A stretch of DNA of 64,000 bases from Streptomyces formicae (GTDB taxonomy: Bacteria; Actinomycetota; Actinomycetes; Streptomycetales; Streptomycetaceae). The stretch lies in assembly GCF_002556545.1 (NCBI RefSeq), contig NZ_CP022685.1, positions 6,178,001 to 6,242,000 on the forward strand, in the 5' to 3' direction. A program made the position numbers and the translations under genes. The number at the start of each line of letters is the position of its first letter. Within the stretch, counting starts at the first letter, position 1. Positions 18,166-26,781 of the stretch are shown here, piece after piece. The notes beneath the pieces are model-generated. The model was not told the DNA's origin and searched no databases. It saw only the letters and a program-made list of their open reading frames with translations.

Positions 18166-18992
18166 AGCGCTCGCTGATGGGCCGCCTGTGGCCCAACCTG
18201 GTCGCTGTCGTCATGTTCGTCTTCTGCGTCTTCCCCGTGTACTGGATGTTCGCGACGGCCTTCAAGCCGACCGGCGACATCATCGCCGAGGACCCGGTCT
18301 GGTTCCCGACCGACGCCACCTTCGAACACTTCAAGACGGCGGTGAACGCCGACCACTTCTGGACGATGGCGGGCAACTCCCTCATCGTCACGCTGCTCGC
18401 GGTGGTCTTCTCGCTCATCATCGGCGTGACCGCGGCCTTCGCCCTGGCCCGGATGCGCTTCAAGGGCCGACGCGGCTTCATCATCGGCTTCATGCTGGCG
18501 CAGATGGCGCCGTGGGAAGTCATGGTCATCGCGATCTACATCATCGTGCGCGACGCGGACATGCTGAACAGCCTGATCCCGCTGACCCTCTTCTACATGG
18601 TGATGATCCTGCCCTTCACGCTCCTCACGCTGCGCGGCTTCGTCGCCGCGGTGCCCAAGGAGCTGGAGGAGTCCGCCATGGTGGACGGCTGCACCCGTAT
18701 GCAGGCGTTCCGCCGGGTGATCCTGCCGCTGCTCGCGCCGGGCCTGATGTCGACCTCGCTCTTCGGCTTCATCACCGCCTGGAACGAGTTCCCGCTGGTC
18801 CTCGTGCTCAACAAGGAAGCAGAGTCCAAGACCCTGCCGGTATGGCTCTCCAGCTTCCAGACCCAATTCGGCGACGACTGGGGCGCCACCATGGCCGCGG
18901 CCTCGCTCTTCGCCATCCCGATCCTGATCCTCTTCGTCTTCCTGCAGCGCAGGGCCGTGAGCGGCCTGACCGACGGCGCAGTGAAGGGATAA
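18162..18992 (+). CDS. dasC: chitobiose ABC transporter permease DasC
   Basis: A 276-residue MalG-like permease, partner of DasB. It has six hydrophobic segments and an EAA-type loop EESAMVDGCTRMQAFRRVILP. The GTG start overlaps the dasB stop (GTGA) and is preceded by GAGGAGG. It forms the transmembrane pore with DasB; ATP hydrolysis must come from a multitasking ATPase outside the window. Ten bases separate it from dasD, so the operon continues. Confidence 0.93.
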   Translation: MKRSLMGRLWPNLVAVVMFVFCVFPVYWMFATAFKPTGDIIAEDPVWFPTDATFEHFKTAVNADHFWTMAGNSLIVTLLAVVFSLIIGVTAAFALARMRFKGRRGFIIGFMLAQMAPWEVMVIAIYIIVRDADMLNSLIPLTLFYMVMILPFTLLTLRGFVAAVPKELEESAMVDGCTRMQAFRRVILPLLAPGLMSTSLFGFITAWNEFPLVLVLNKEAESKTLPVWLSSFQTQFGDDWGATMAAASLFAIPILILFVFLQRRAVSGLTDGAVKG

Positions 18993-19001
18993 CGCCGCAC
19001 C

Positions 19002-20501
19002 ATGACGACCTCCACCACCCACGCCGGTGACACGCTCACCCGCAACGCCCTGACCGTCCTCCAGCCCGGCTTCGACGGCACCACCGCCGTGCCGGACTGG
19101 GTGCGCCGCCGGATCGACGAGGGCCTCGCCTCCGTCAGTCTGTTCGGCCGCAACGTGCGGACCGCCGAGCAGGTCACCGCCCTCACCGCCCAGCTCAAGG
19201 CCGAGCGCGACGACCTCCTGATCGCCATCGACGAGGAGAGCGGCGACGTCACCCGCCTGGAGGTGCGCACCGGCTCCTCCTACCCGGGCAACCACGCGCT
19301 CGGCGCCGTCGACGACACCGACCTCACCCGTGAGGTCGCCGCCGACCTCGGCCGCCGCCTGGCCGCCTGCGGCATCAACTTCAACTGGGCGCCGTCCGCG
19401 GACGTCAACGCCAACCCGGACAACCCGGTCATCGGCGTACGTTCCTTCGGATCCGACCCCCTCCTGGTCGCGCGGCACACCGCCGCCTACGTCGAGGGCA
19501 TGCAGTCGTCCGGCGTCGCCACCTCCGCCAAGCACTTCCCCGGGCACGGCGACACCGCGGTCGACTCGCACCACTCGGTGCCGCTCATCGACGTCGGCAG
19601 GGACGTGCTCGACTCCCGCGACCTGGCGCCCTTCCGCGCCGCGATCGCCGCGGGCACGCGCGCCGTGATGAGCGCCCACCTCCTGGTGCCCGCGCTCGAC
19701 CCGGAGAACCCGGCGACGGTCTCGCGCCGCATCCTCACGGGCCTGCTCCGCGAGGAACTCGGCTACCAGGGCCTGATCGTCACCGACGGCATGGACATGC
19801 ACGCGATCGCCGGGACCTACGGCTTCGAGCGCGGCTGTGTGCTCGCCATCGCCGCGGGCGCCGACGCGATCTGCACCGGCGGCGGCCCCTCGGACGAGGG
19901 GACCGTGGTGCGCCTGCGGGACGCCTTCATCGAGGCGGTCCGCACCGGGGAGCTCTCCGAGGAGCGCCTCGCCGACGCGGCCGAGCGGGTCAGGGCGTTG
20001 GCGAGCTGGACCTCGGTGTCGGGCGCGGCCAGTCGTTCGGGGGGCGCGCCCGACACCGAGATCGGTCTCGTCGCGGCCCGCCGCGCGCTGACCGTCACCC
20101 GCGGCGAGACGTACGCGGCCCCGGTCACCGAGGCCCCCTACGTCGCCACGTTCTCCCCGCTGCCGAACATCGCGGTCGGCGACGAGACCCCCTGGGGCGT
20201 GACCGCCGAACTGACGGCCACCTTCCCCGGCACGGAGTCGGGCACCTTCTCCGGGGACGGCGCGGGCGCGAAGGCGCTCGCGGCCGCGGGGGAGCGCCGC
20301 GTCGTCGCGGTGGTCCGCGACGCCCACCGGCACGCCTGGATGTCCGACGCCCTGAAGACCCTCGTCTCGGCCCGTCCGGACACGGTCGTGGTGGAGATGG
20401 GCGTGCCCCAGTCCGCCCCGATCGGCGCCCTGCACATCGCCACGCGGGGTGCGGCACGGGTGTGCGGGACCGCGGCGGCGGAGGTCGTCACCGGCGGCTG
20501 A
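19002..20501 (+). CDS. dasD: glycoside hydrolase family 3 beta-N-acetylglucosaminidase DasD
   Basis: A 499-residue GH3 enzyme of the NagZ type. The diagnostic motif KHFPGHGDTAVDSH supplies the His/Asp general acid dyad, and DGMDMHAIAG contains the likely nucleophile Asp. It has no signal peptide, so it should act in the cytosol on chitobiose imported by DasABC, giving GlcNAc. A C-terminal extension after the TIM barrel (about residue 350 onward) resembles the second GH3 domain. It is the last gene of the das operon; a very strong hairpin follows. Confidence 0.9.
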   Translation: MTTSTTHAGDTLTRNALTVLQPGFDGTTAVPDWVRRRIDEGLASVSLFGRNVRTAEQVTALTAQLKAERDDLLIAIDEESGDVTRLEVRTGSSYPGNHALGAVDDTDLTREVAADLGRRLAACGINFNWAPSADVNANPDNPVIGVRSFGSDPLLVARHTAAYVEGMQSSGVATSAKHFPGHGDTAVDSHHSVPLIDVGRDVLDSRDLAPFRAAIAAGTRAVMSAHLLVPALDPENPATVSRRILTGLLREELGYQGLIVTDGMDMHAIAGTYGFERGCVLAIAAGADAICTGGGPSDEGTVVRLRDAFIEAVRTGELSEERLADAAERVRALASWTSVSGAASRSGGAPDTEIGLVAARRALTVTRGETYAAPVTEAPYVATFSPLPNIAVGDETPWGVTAELTATFPGTESGTFSGDGAGAKALAAAGERRVVAVVRDAHRHAWMSDALKTLVSARPDTVVVEMGVPQSAPIGALHIATRGAARVCGTAAAEVVTGG

Positions 20502-20518
20502 CGCCCGCGACAGGCACC

Positions 20519-20563
20519 GACGCCGGAAGGGGCGCCCCCTGGTGGGGGCGCCCCTTCCGGCGT
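20519..20563. terminator. strong hairpin between dasD and nagB
   Basis: A perfect stem of about 20 bp (GACGCCGGAAGGGGCGCCCC and its complement) closes a 4-base loop between convergent dasD and nagB; it should end both transcripts. Confidence 0.9.
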
Positions 20564-20596
20564 CTTGACCGGCGGCCGTCGAGCCGCCGAACTCCC

Positions 20597-21382
20597 TTAC
20601 AGGCCCTGCCAGTCGGGCTTGTTGGTGTAGGCGTGCCGGAAGTAGTCGGCGAGCTTCAGCTTGGAGGCCGCGGCCTCGTCCACGACGACCGTGGCGTGCT
20701 GGTGCAGCTGCAACGCCGACGCCGGCACGACGGAGGCCACAGGGCCCTCGACCGTCGCGGCCACCGCGTCCGCCTTGCCCTCGCCCGTGGCGAGCAGCAC
20801 CAGGTGCCGCGCCTCCAGGATCGTGCCGATCCCCTGGGTGATGACGTGGTGCGGGACCTGCTCGATGTCGCCGTCGAAGAAGCGCGCGTTGTCCACCCGC
20901 GTCTGCTCCGTCAGCGTCTTGATGCGCGTCCGCGAGGCGATCGACGAGCACGGCTCGTTGAACCCGATGTGCCCGTCGGTCCCGATGCCGAGCAGCTGGA
21001 GATCCACGCCACCGGCTGCGGCGAGCGCCTTGTCGTACGCCTCGCAGGCGGCCTGCACGTCGTCCGCGCTGCCGTCGGGACCCATGAAGGAGGACTCGCT
21101 GAGCCCGAGCGGCTCGACGACCTCGCGCAGGACCACGGAACGGTAGGACTCGGGGTGCCCGACCGGCAGCCCGACGTATTCGTCGAGCTGGCAGATGCGC
21201 GCGCGCGAGGCATCCACGGCACCGGCGGCGACCTTGGCGGCCAGCGCCTCGTAGATGGGCAGCGGGGTGGATCCGGTGGCGACACCGAGCAGGGCGTCAG
21301 GCTTACGGCGCACCAGGGCGGCCATGGCCTCCGCGATGAGCTCGCCGCCTGCCTTGGCGTCCGGGACGATGACAACTTCCAC
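20597..21382 (-). CDS. nagB: glucosamine-6-phosphate deaminase NagB
   Basis: A 261-residue enzyme converting glucosamine-6-phosphate to fructose-6-phosphate and ammonia. Family segments are present: the N-terminal substrate loop LGVATGSTPLPIYEAL, CQLDEYVGLP, and GIGTDGHIGFNEPCSS containing the active-site His. Its substrate is also the DasR effector, so the enzyme both feeds glycolysis and resets the repressor. A dre site lies 39 bp upstream of the ATG, so it is directly under DasR. Confidence 0.96.
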   Translation of the reverse strand: MEVVIVPDAKAGGELIAEAMAALVRRKPDALLGVATGSTPLPIYEALAAKVAAGAVDASRARICQLDEYVGLPVGHPESYRSVVLREVVEPLGLSESSFMGPDGSADDVQAACEAYDKALAAAGGVDLQLLGIGTDGHIGFNEPCSSIASRTRIKTLTEQTRVDNARFFDGDIEQVPHHVITQGIGTILEARHLVLLATGEGKADAVAATVEGPVASVVPASALQLHQHATVVVDEAAASKLKLADYFRHAYTNKPDWQGL

Positions 21383-21420
21383 GCTGGGCCTGCCGATCTG
21401 GAGAGGGGCTCAAGAGGACT

Positions 21421-21436
21421 GGTGGTATAGACCAAT
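21421..21436 (-). promoter_or_regulatory. DasR operator (dre) upstream of nagB
   Basis: GGTGGTATAGACCAAT has a core TGGTATAGACCA that differs from the dre core TGGTCTAGACCA at a single position. It is placed just upstream of the nagB start, as in the known DasR regulon. Confidence 0.8.
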
Positions 21437-21667
21437 CTAGCAGAGCTGGGCCGCCAGAACAGTCGATTCCTGCGGTCCATGCTGGGCTCTCCACACCGCC
21501 TCCGCCCGTCGAGCGCCCGACACCGACGCGAACCCCACCCCACATCCCTCCCGCCCCCGCCCCCTGCCCCTCCCGCTGCCCTCGCTCTTCCGCTCCCGCC
21601 CCCTGCCTCGTCACGAGTCGGCCCGCAGCAGAGGCGCCCCGCGCCCCGAGCGGGGAGAGTGGGAGGC

Positions 21668-22756
21668 ATGACCGCCATGACTCCCCAGGACGGGCACCAC
21701 CCGCAGAGCGAGCGGCCGGGTCGGATCATGTGCCGGGAGATGGCCGAGCAGCCCGAGGTCCTGCGCCGCATCCTCGATACCGGCGCCCCCGAGATCCAGG
21801 AGACCGCGCGACGCGTCGCCGAGAAGAAGCCCCGCTTCGTCCTGCTCTCCGCCCGTGGCACCTCCGATCACGCCGCGCTCTACGCGAAGTACCTCCTCGA
21901 AGTGCGTCTCGGCCTGCCCTGCGGCCTCACCTCGATGTCCACGATCACGGCCTACGGCGCCAAGCCCGACCTGCGGGACGTCCTGGTCGTCACCGTGAGC
22001 CAGTCCGGCGGCTCGCCCGATCTGGTCGCCTCGGCCCAGGCCGCGCGCGAGGCCGGTGCGATCACGCTCGCGGTGACCAACAACCCGGACTCGCCCCTGG
22101 CCGCCGTCTGCGAACACCACATCGACATCCTCGCGGGACCGGAGAAGGCGCTCCCCGCGACGAAGACCTACACCGCCGCCCTGCTCGCCCTCCACCTCTT
22201 CGTCGAAGGGCTCGCCGGCCCCGGCGGCGACGACGCGGGCGCCGCGCGGCTGCCGGACCTCGCGGCCCAACTCCTCGACAGACAGGGCGAGATCAAGGAC
22301 CTGGCCGCCCGCTACCGCTTCGCGGAACGCATGGTGATCACCTCTCGTGGCTACGGCTACCCGACCGCCAAAGAGGCGGCCCTGAAGCTGATGGAGACCA
22401 GCTACATCCCGGCGCTCGCCTACTCCGGCGCCGACCTGCTGCACGGCCCGCTCGCGATGGTCGACAACATCTCACCGGTCATCGCCGTCGTGACGGACGG
22501 CCGGGGCGGCGAGGCGCTCCAGCCCGTGCTCGACCGGCTGCGCGGACGCGGCGCCGACCTGGTGGTCATCGGCCCGAAGGCCCAGGTCGAGCAGGCGTCG
22601 GCCGGTTTCGTCCTGCCCACCGACGGCGTACCGGAGGCGCTCCAGCCGATCCTGGAGATCATCCCCCTGCAACTGCTCGCCTACGAGGTGACGATCGCGC
22701 GCGGGCAGGACCCGGACGCGCCCAGGGCTCTGGCCAAGGTGACGGAGACCCGCTGA
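21668..22756 (+). CDS. SIS-domain sugar-phosphate isomerase/deaminase (GlmS-like, no glutaminase domain)
   Basis: A 362-residue protein made of two SIS domains. Visible are LLSARGTSDHAALYAKY, VSQSGGSPD (phosphosugar-binding Ser loop), ALPATKTYTAALLAL, and SGADLLHGPLAMV in the second domain. This matches the isomerase half of GlmS and the NagB-II/AgaS group, which deaminate or isomerise amino-sugar phosphates. Lying next to nagB and dasD, it probably belongs to amino-sugar catabolism; the exact reaction is inferred. The ATG at 21668 has GGGAGG directly upstream. A pyrimidine-rich tract precedes it. Confidence 0.85.
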   Translation: MTAMTPQDGHHPQSERPGRIMCREMAEQPEVLRRILDTGAPEIQETARRVAEKKPRFVLLSARGTSDHAALYAKYLLEVRLGLPCGLTSMSTITAYGAKPDLRDVLVVTVSQSGGSPDLVASAQAAREAGAITLAVTNNPDSPLAAVCEHHIDILAGPEKALPATKTYTAALLALHLFVEGLAGPGGDDAGAARLPDLAAQLLDRQGEIKDLAARYRFAERMVITSRGYGYPTAKEAALKLMETSYIPALAYSGADLLHGPLAMVDNISPVIAVVTDGRGGEALQPVLDRLRGRGADLVVIGPKAQVEQASAGFVLPTDGVPEALQPILEIIPLQLLAYEVTIARGQDPDAPRALAKVTETR

Positions 22757-22769
22757 CGCGGCCGAGGGG

Positions 22770-23540
22770 TCACGTCAGGGACCCGCCCGTCGCGTCTATC
22801 CACGCCCCGGTGACCCATCGGCCGTCGTGCGAGGCGAGGAAGGACACCACGTCGCCGATGTCCGACGCCTCGCCGATGCGGCCGAGCGCGGACAGCTTGG
22901 CGGAGCTCTCCCACGCGTCCTTGTTCTCCTCGCCGCGCAGCCATCCGGCGTTGTTGTCGGTGTCCACGATCCCCGGGGCCACCGAGTTGACCGTGATCCC
23001 GCGCGGGCCGAGGACCTTCGAGAGGTTCTGCGTGAACACGTCCAGGGCGCCCTTGGTCATGGCATACGCCATGATCTCCGGCATCGCCGCGGCCCGCGAG
23101 AGGCCGGACGAGATGTTGATGACCCGGCCGCCGTCCCGCAGCCGCTCCGCGCCGAGCTGCGTGATGAAGTACGGCGCCTTCACGTTCACGGCGAACAGCC
23201 GGTCGTACTCCGCCACCTCCGTCTCGGTGAAGGAACTCGACGTACCGATCCCCGCGTTGTTCACCAGGATGTCCAGGCCGTCCGCGTGGGCGTCGAACCG
23301 GGACCACAGCGCCCGGGCGTCCCCCTCGGTGCCCAGCTCCGTGCCGATCGCGAAGGCGGATCCGCCCTCGGCCTCGATCGCGGCCACGGTCTCCTTCGCC
23401 GCGACCTCGTTGCTCCCGAAGTGCACGCCGACCCGTGCCCCGTCCCGCCCGAGCCGCTCGGCGATGCCCCGCCCGATGCCCCGGCTGCCGCCCGTGACCA
23501 GCGCCGTCTTCCCCGCAAACCTGCCCGCGTGTGCACCCAT
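22770..23540 (-). CDS. SDR-family NAD(P)-dependent oxidoreductase
   Basis: A 256-residue classical short-chain dehydrogenase. It has the Rossmann motif TGGSRGIGRGIA near the N-terminus, NNAG, and a catalytic Ser-Tyr-Lys set (ISSG, then YAMTKGAL). The N-terminal extension is short and the protein is soluble; the substrate is unknown. It is divergently transcribed from a TetR regulator across a 93-bp gap with two matching inverted repeats, so it is very likely the regulator's target. Confidence 0.9.
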   Translation of the reverse strand: MGAHAGRFAGKTALVTGGSRGIGRGIAERLGRDGARVGVHFGSNEVAAKETVAAIEAEGGSAFAIGTELGTEGDARALWSRFDAHADGLDILVNNAGIGTSSSFTETEVAEYDRLFAVNVKAPYFITQLGAERLRDGGRVINISSGLSRAAAMPEIMAYAMTKGALDVFTQNLSKVLGPRGITVNSVAPGIVDTDNNAGWLRGEENKDAWESSAKLSALGRIGEASDIGDVVSFLASHDGRWVTGAWIDATGGSLT

Positions 23541-23561
23541 GTCAGGCGCCCCCTCTTTCTC

Positions 23562-23626
23562 TAGTGGTCGCTACAGAAAAAACCGTACCCGATCCCGATT
23601 CCATTTACTAGCGCCCGCTATACAAT
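23562..23626. promoter_or_regulatory. divergent promoter region with two TetR-type operators
   Basis: TAGTGGTCGCTA (23562-23573) and TAGCGCCCGCTA (23609-23620) are related inverted repeats 47 bp apart. The second overlaps a likely -10 (TACAAT, 23621-23626) 7 bases before the TetR ATG, so that transcript is probably leaderless and autoregulated; the first lies in front of the SDR gene. Confidence 0.6.
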
Positions 23627-23633
23627 TCACCCC

Positions 23634-24251
23634 ATGGCGACGAAACAGCGCGGACGACCCCGCTCCTTCGACCGCGAGACGGCCCTCGAACAGGCGATCC
23701 GCACCTTCTGGGAGCACGGGTACGAGGCGACGTCCGTCTCCGACCTCACCCGCGTGATGGGCATCGGGGCCCCCAGCCTCTACGCCGCGTTCGGCGACAA
23801 GCGGACGCTCTTCGACGAGGTCGTCGTGCGCTACGGCCTCACCCACGGCGCCTTCGGCGGCCGCGCCCTCGACGAGGAGCCGACGGTGCGCGGCGCGGTC
23901 TCGCGGCTGCTGCACGAGGCCGCCGCCGAGTTCACCGACCCGGACCACCCCCGTGGCTGCCTCGTCATCACCGCGGCCACCAACTGCACGACACCCGAAG
24001 TCGAAGAGGCCCTCCGGGAGCGGCGGAACGCCAACGTGGCGGGCATCGAGTCGCGCATCGGCGCGGCCGTCGCGGCGGGGGAGCTGCCCGATGACACCGA
24101 CCCCGCCGCCCTTGCCCGCTATGTGGCGGCGGTCTTCCAGGGGATGTCGCAGCAGGCCAGGGACGGCGCGACCCGGCAGGACCTGGAGGCCGTCGCCGAT
24201 CTCGCCATGCGCGCGTGGCCGCAGGGCCGACGGCCGGAGAACCCGGTCTGA
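23634..24251 (+). CDS. TetR/AcrR-family transcriptional regulator
   Basis: A 205-residue one-component repressor. The N-terminal HTH ([37 protein letters not shown]..) is typical of the family, with a ligand-binding C-terminal domain that resembles the YezE/AcrR type (the [19 protein letters not shown] segment contains the Cys seen in that group). It should repress itself and the divergent SDR gene through the two inverted repeats in the 93-bp gap. The ligand is unknown, though a substrate of the SDR enzyme is the natural guess. Confidence 0.9.
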   Translation: MATKQRGRPRSFDRETALEQAIRTFWEHGYEATSVSDLTRVMGIGAPSLYAAFGDKRTLFDEVVVRYGLTHGAFGGRALDEEPTVRGAVSRLLHEAAAEFTDPDHPRGCLVITAATNCTTPEVEEALRERRNANVAGIESRIGAAVAAGELPDDTDPAALARYVAAVFQGMSQQARDGATRQDLEAVADLAMRAWPQGRRPENPV

Positions 24252-24303
24252 CACTCGGAGGAAGAGACGACAACAAACATCCGCCGACGCATAGACATGG
24301 GAG

Positions 24304-24319
24304 AATGGTCTAGTCCACA
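24304..24319 (+). promoter_or_regulatory. candidate DasR operator (dre) upstream of the sensor kinase
   Basis: AATGGTCTAGTCCACA has a core TGGTCTAGTCCA one base from the dre core TGGTCTAGACCA. It lies about 215 bp before the kinase start in an otherwise featureless 281-bp gap. Confidence 0.55.
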
Positions 24320-24532
24320 ATGCGTGGGTAAAGCATCCGCCCTCCCCGCACAGGAGGGTGGACCGAGGAACCGGCGCTCTCTGCCCTGACCGCGCCGGAG
24401 CCTCCCGATCGGCGGCCAGTACCGCACATTCTGGCGGCCGATGCACCTGAAGGGCTGCGGTGCCGCGGGTGGGTTGAGGGTCCTGCCCCTGGCGCCGCGG
24501 CTCGTCGGGAAGCGAAAGGTACGCTCGCACGC

Positions 24533-26008
24533 GTGCCCTCCATGAACGAACTCGTACGCCAGCACACCGCTCTCGGTGACTCCGACCTCGAGTGGCTGCA
24601 CCTGCTGGTCTCGGAGTGGCAGCTGCTCTCCGACCTCTCCTTCGCCGACCTCGTGCTCTGGGTCCCCACGCGCGACGGCACCCGCTATGTCTCCGTGGCG
24701 CAGATGCGGCCGAACACCGGCCCCACCTCCTACCAGGACGACATGGTCGGCCACCTGGTCCCGCGCGGCCGCCGCCCGCTGCTCGACGCCGCGCTCGACG
24801 AGGGCCGCATCGTGCGCGAGGGTGACCCGGAGTGGCGCGAGGAGGTCCCGGTGCGGGTCGAGTCCATCCCCGTACGCAGGGAAGGGCGCGTCCTCGGCGT
24901 CATCGCGCGCAACACCAACCTGCTGACCGTACGCACCCCTTCGCGCCTGGAGCTGACCTACCTCCAGTCGGCGTCCGACCTCGCGCAGATGATCGCCGCG
25001 GGATCGTTCCCGTTCCCGGGGCAGCAGGTCGACATGGATGCCTCCCCGCGCGTGGGCGACGGTCTGTTGCGGCTCGACGCCGACGGCATCGTCCAGTACG
25101 CGTCGCCGAACGCGCTCTCCGCGTACCACCGCCTCGGGCTCGCCTCCGACCTCGTCGGCCACCACCTGGGCAGGGCGACGGCCGAACTCGCCCCGTCCCG
25201 GGGCCCGGTGGACGAGGCGCTCGCCAAGGTCGCGAGCGGCTGGGCGCCGCGCGAGTTCGAGATCGAGGGCGGCGACGGCGTGATCCAGCTGCGCGCGATC
25301 CCGCTCAAGCCCAAGGGGCCCCGCATCGGTTCGCTCGTACTCCTGCGCGACGTCACCGAACTCCGCCGCCGCGAGCGCGAGTTGATCACCAAGGACGCGA
25401 CCATCCGGGAGATCCACCACCGGGTGAAGAACAACCTCCAGACGGTCGCCGCGCTGCTGCGCCTGCAAGCCCGCCGCATCGATTCCGCGACGGGCCGCGA
25501 AGCCCTCGAAGAAGCCGTACGACGGGTGGGCTCCATCGCCATCGTCCACGAGACGCTCTCGCAGAACCTGGACGAGCGCGTGGAGTTCGACGAGATCGCC
25601 GACCGGGTGCTCGCGATGGTCGCCGAGATCTCACCCGGCAAGGTGACGGGCCGGCGCACCGGACGCTTCGGGATCCTCGACGCGGAGGTCGCCACCCCGC
25701 TGTCGATGGTGCTCACGGAGATCCTGCAGAACGCCCTGGAGCACGGCTTCCGCGAGGGGGACATCGGCACGGTCGAGGTCTCCGCGGTGCGCGGCGGCAC
25801 CAGCAAGGAGGCGCGGCTGCTGATCACCGTCCAGGACGACGGCGTCGGTCTGCCCGACGACTTCGATCCGCACCGCTCGGGCAACCTCGGCCTGCAGATC
25901 GTGCGCACGCTGGTCGAGGGGGAGCTCGGCGGCACCTTCGACATGGTCCGCGCCCCCGAGCGCGGCACGCAGGTCATCCTCGACGTGCCGGTGAGCGGCG
26001 ACAAGTAG
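24533..26008 (+). CDS. pdtaS: PdtaS-like cytosolic sensor histidine kinase (HWE/HisKA_2 type)
   Basis: A 491-residue soluble kinase close to mycobacterial PdtaS: an N-terminal GAF domain (about 1-150), a PAS domain (about 170-280, containing GDGLLRLDADGIVQYASPN), the HisKA_2 phosphoacceptor helix EIHHRVKNNLQTVAALLRLQ, then HATPase_c with LTEILQNALEHGF (N box) and DDGVGLPDDF (G1). In mycobacteria it phosphorylates PdtaR, an ANTAR RNA-binding regulator; no such gene is in this window. The GTG at 24533 gives an N-terminus aligned with the mycobacterial protein; an ATG at 24542 is also possible. A dre-like site lies upstream. Confidence 0.88.
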   Translation: MPSMNELVRQHTALGDSDLEWLHLLVSEWQLLSDLSFADLVLWVPTRDGTRYVSVAQMRPNTGPTSYQDDMVGHLVPRGRRPLLDAALDEGRIVREGDPEWREEVPVRVESIPVRREGRVLGVIARNTNLLTVRTPSRLELTYLQSASDLAQMIAAGSFPFPGQQVDMDASPRVGDGLLRLDADGIVQYASPNALSAYHRLGLASDLVGHHLGRATAELAPSRGPVDEALAKVASGWAPREFEIEGGDGVIQLRAIPLKPKGPRIGSLVLLRDVTELRRRERELITKDATIREIHHRVKNNLQTVAALLRLQARRIDSATGREALEEAVRRVGSIAIVHETLSQNLDERVEFDEIADRVLAMVAEISPGKVTGRRTGRFGILDAEVATPLSMVLTEILQNALEHGFREGDIGTVEVSAVRGGTSKEARLLITVQDDGVGLPDDFDPHRSGNLGLQIVRTLVEGELGGTFDMVRAPERGTQVILDVPVSGDK

Positions 26009-26059
26009 ACGGGTGACGAGCGGTAGCCGTACGTAGCGACGGCAAACGGACACGGCAAA

Positions 26060-26098
26060 GCAGTGAGCCCCGGACCGATGTGGTCCGGGGCTCACTGC
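26060..26098. terminator. bidirectional hairpin between the kinase gene and wblE
   Basis: A perfect 17-bp stem (GCAGTGAGCCCCGGACC and complement) with loop GATGT, between convergent genes. Confidence 0.9.
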
Positions 26099-26205
26099 TC
26101 ACGTTGCGATGCGCATCGGGGGTACTGCGCGGCTGCGGCTCGGGGGCGGGAGATGCGTACTCGCTGTACGCGCCGCCAAGCTCAGGCTCGTAGGGGGCGT
26201 GGTCG

Positions 26206-26463
26206 TCAGGCGCTGGCCTGGCGTGCACGGTTGCGAGCGGCGCGGCGCTTCATTGCGCGGCGCTCGTCCTCGCTGAGGCCACCCCAGACGCCGGAGTCCT
26301 GGCCGGACTCGAGCGCCCACTGCAGGCACTGCTCCATGACGGGGCAGCGGCGGCAGACGGCCTTGGCTTCCTCGATCTGCAGCAGCGCAGGACCGGTGTT
26401 GCCGATAGGGAAGAAGAGCTCGGGGTCTTCCTCGCGGCAAACGGCGTTGTGACGCCAGTCCAT
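26206..26463 (-). CDS. wblE: WhiB-family iron-sulfur regulator WblE
   Basis: An 85-residue WhiB-like protein. Four cysteines (Cys9, Cys37, Cys40, Cys46) bind a [4Fe-4S] cluster, followed by the GVWGG turn and a basic C-terminal tail (RAMKRRAARNRAR) for DNA or sigma-factor contacts. Sequence and position correspond to WblE of S. coelicolor and WhiB1 of mycobacteria, which is essential and nitric-oxide responsive there. The ATG has a GGAGAGG ribosome-binding site. The upstream 316-bp gap holds a palindrome at 26508-26521. Confidence 0.95.
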   Translation of the reverse strand: MDWRHNAVCREEDPELFFPIGNTGPALLQIEEAKAVCRRCPVMEQCLQWALESGQDSGVWGGLSEDERRAMKRRAARNRARQASA

Positions 26464-26752
26464 GGCTGCTACCTCTCCTTGGTATTACATGCGGGTTGCT
26501 TGTGAATGTGAACGCTTTCACGAATCCCCCCGCACGGGAAGGGCCGACAACCAGTCGCCTGGTGTGGACCTGTGGTGGAGGAGGGGTTCTGGCTCTCTGT
26601 GGGGCCGATGTTGCGGGCCGTCCCGATCGCCATGTAGAGATTCGCAAACCTCGGCGGCGGATACAACCCCTTCAGGAAAGTTTTTTTTGATTCCTCAGTG
26701 TCGACTGGGTCACAGCCGTACTTCTATGGGGTGGACCCTGGTCTAAACGTTC
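26464..26752 (-). promoter_or_regulatory. wblE upstream region with a palindromic operator candidate
   Basis: This non-coding stretch carries a palindrome GTGAACGCTTTCAC at 26508-26521 (5-bp arms, LacI-operator-like centre) 45 bases before the wblE ATG, and a run of eight T at about 26691-26698. I could not assign -35/-10 boxes with confidence and see no gene here. Confidence 0.4.
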
Positions 26753-26781
26753 GAGTGAAAGGACTTTAGGCCCTTCCACTC
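26753..26781 (-). terminator. hairpin after the lipid kinase gene
   Basis: An imperfect stem GAGTGAAAGG / CCTTCCACTC (plus-strand reading) begins at the stop codon of the kinase gene and would end its minus-strand transcript. Confidence 0.55.

Noticed and set aside
26737-26752. CTGGTCTAAACGTT as another DasR site
   Set aside because: Only one half site matches; about 9 of 16 positions agree, within expectation by chance.
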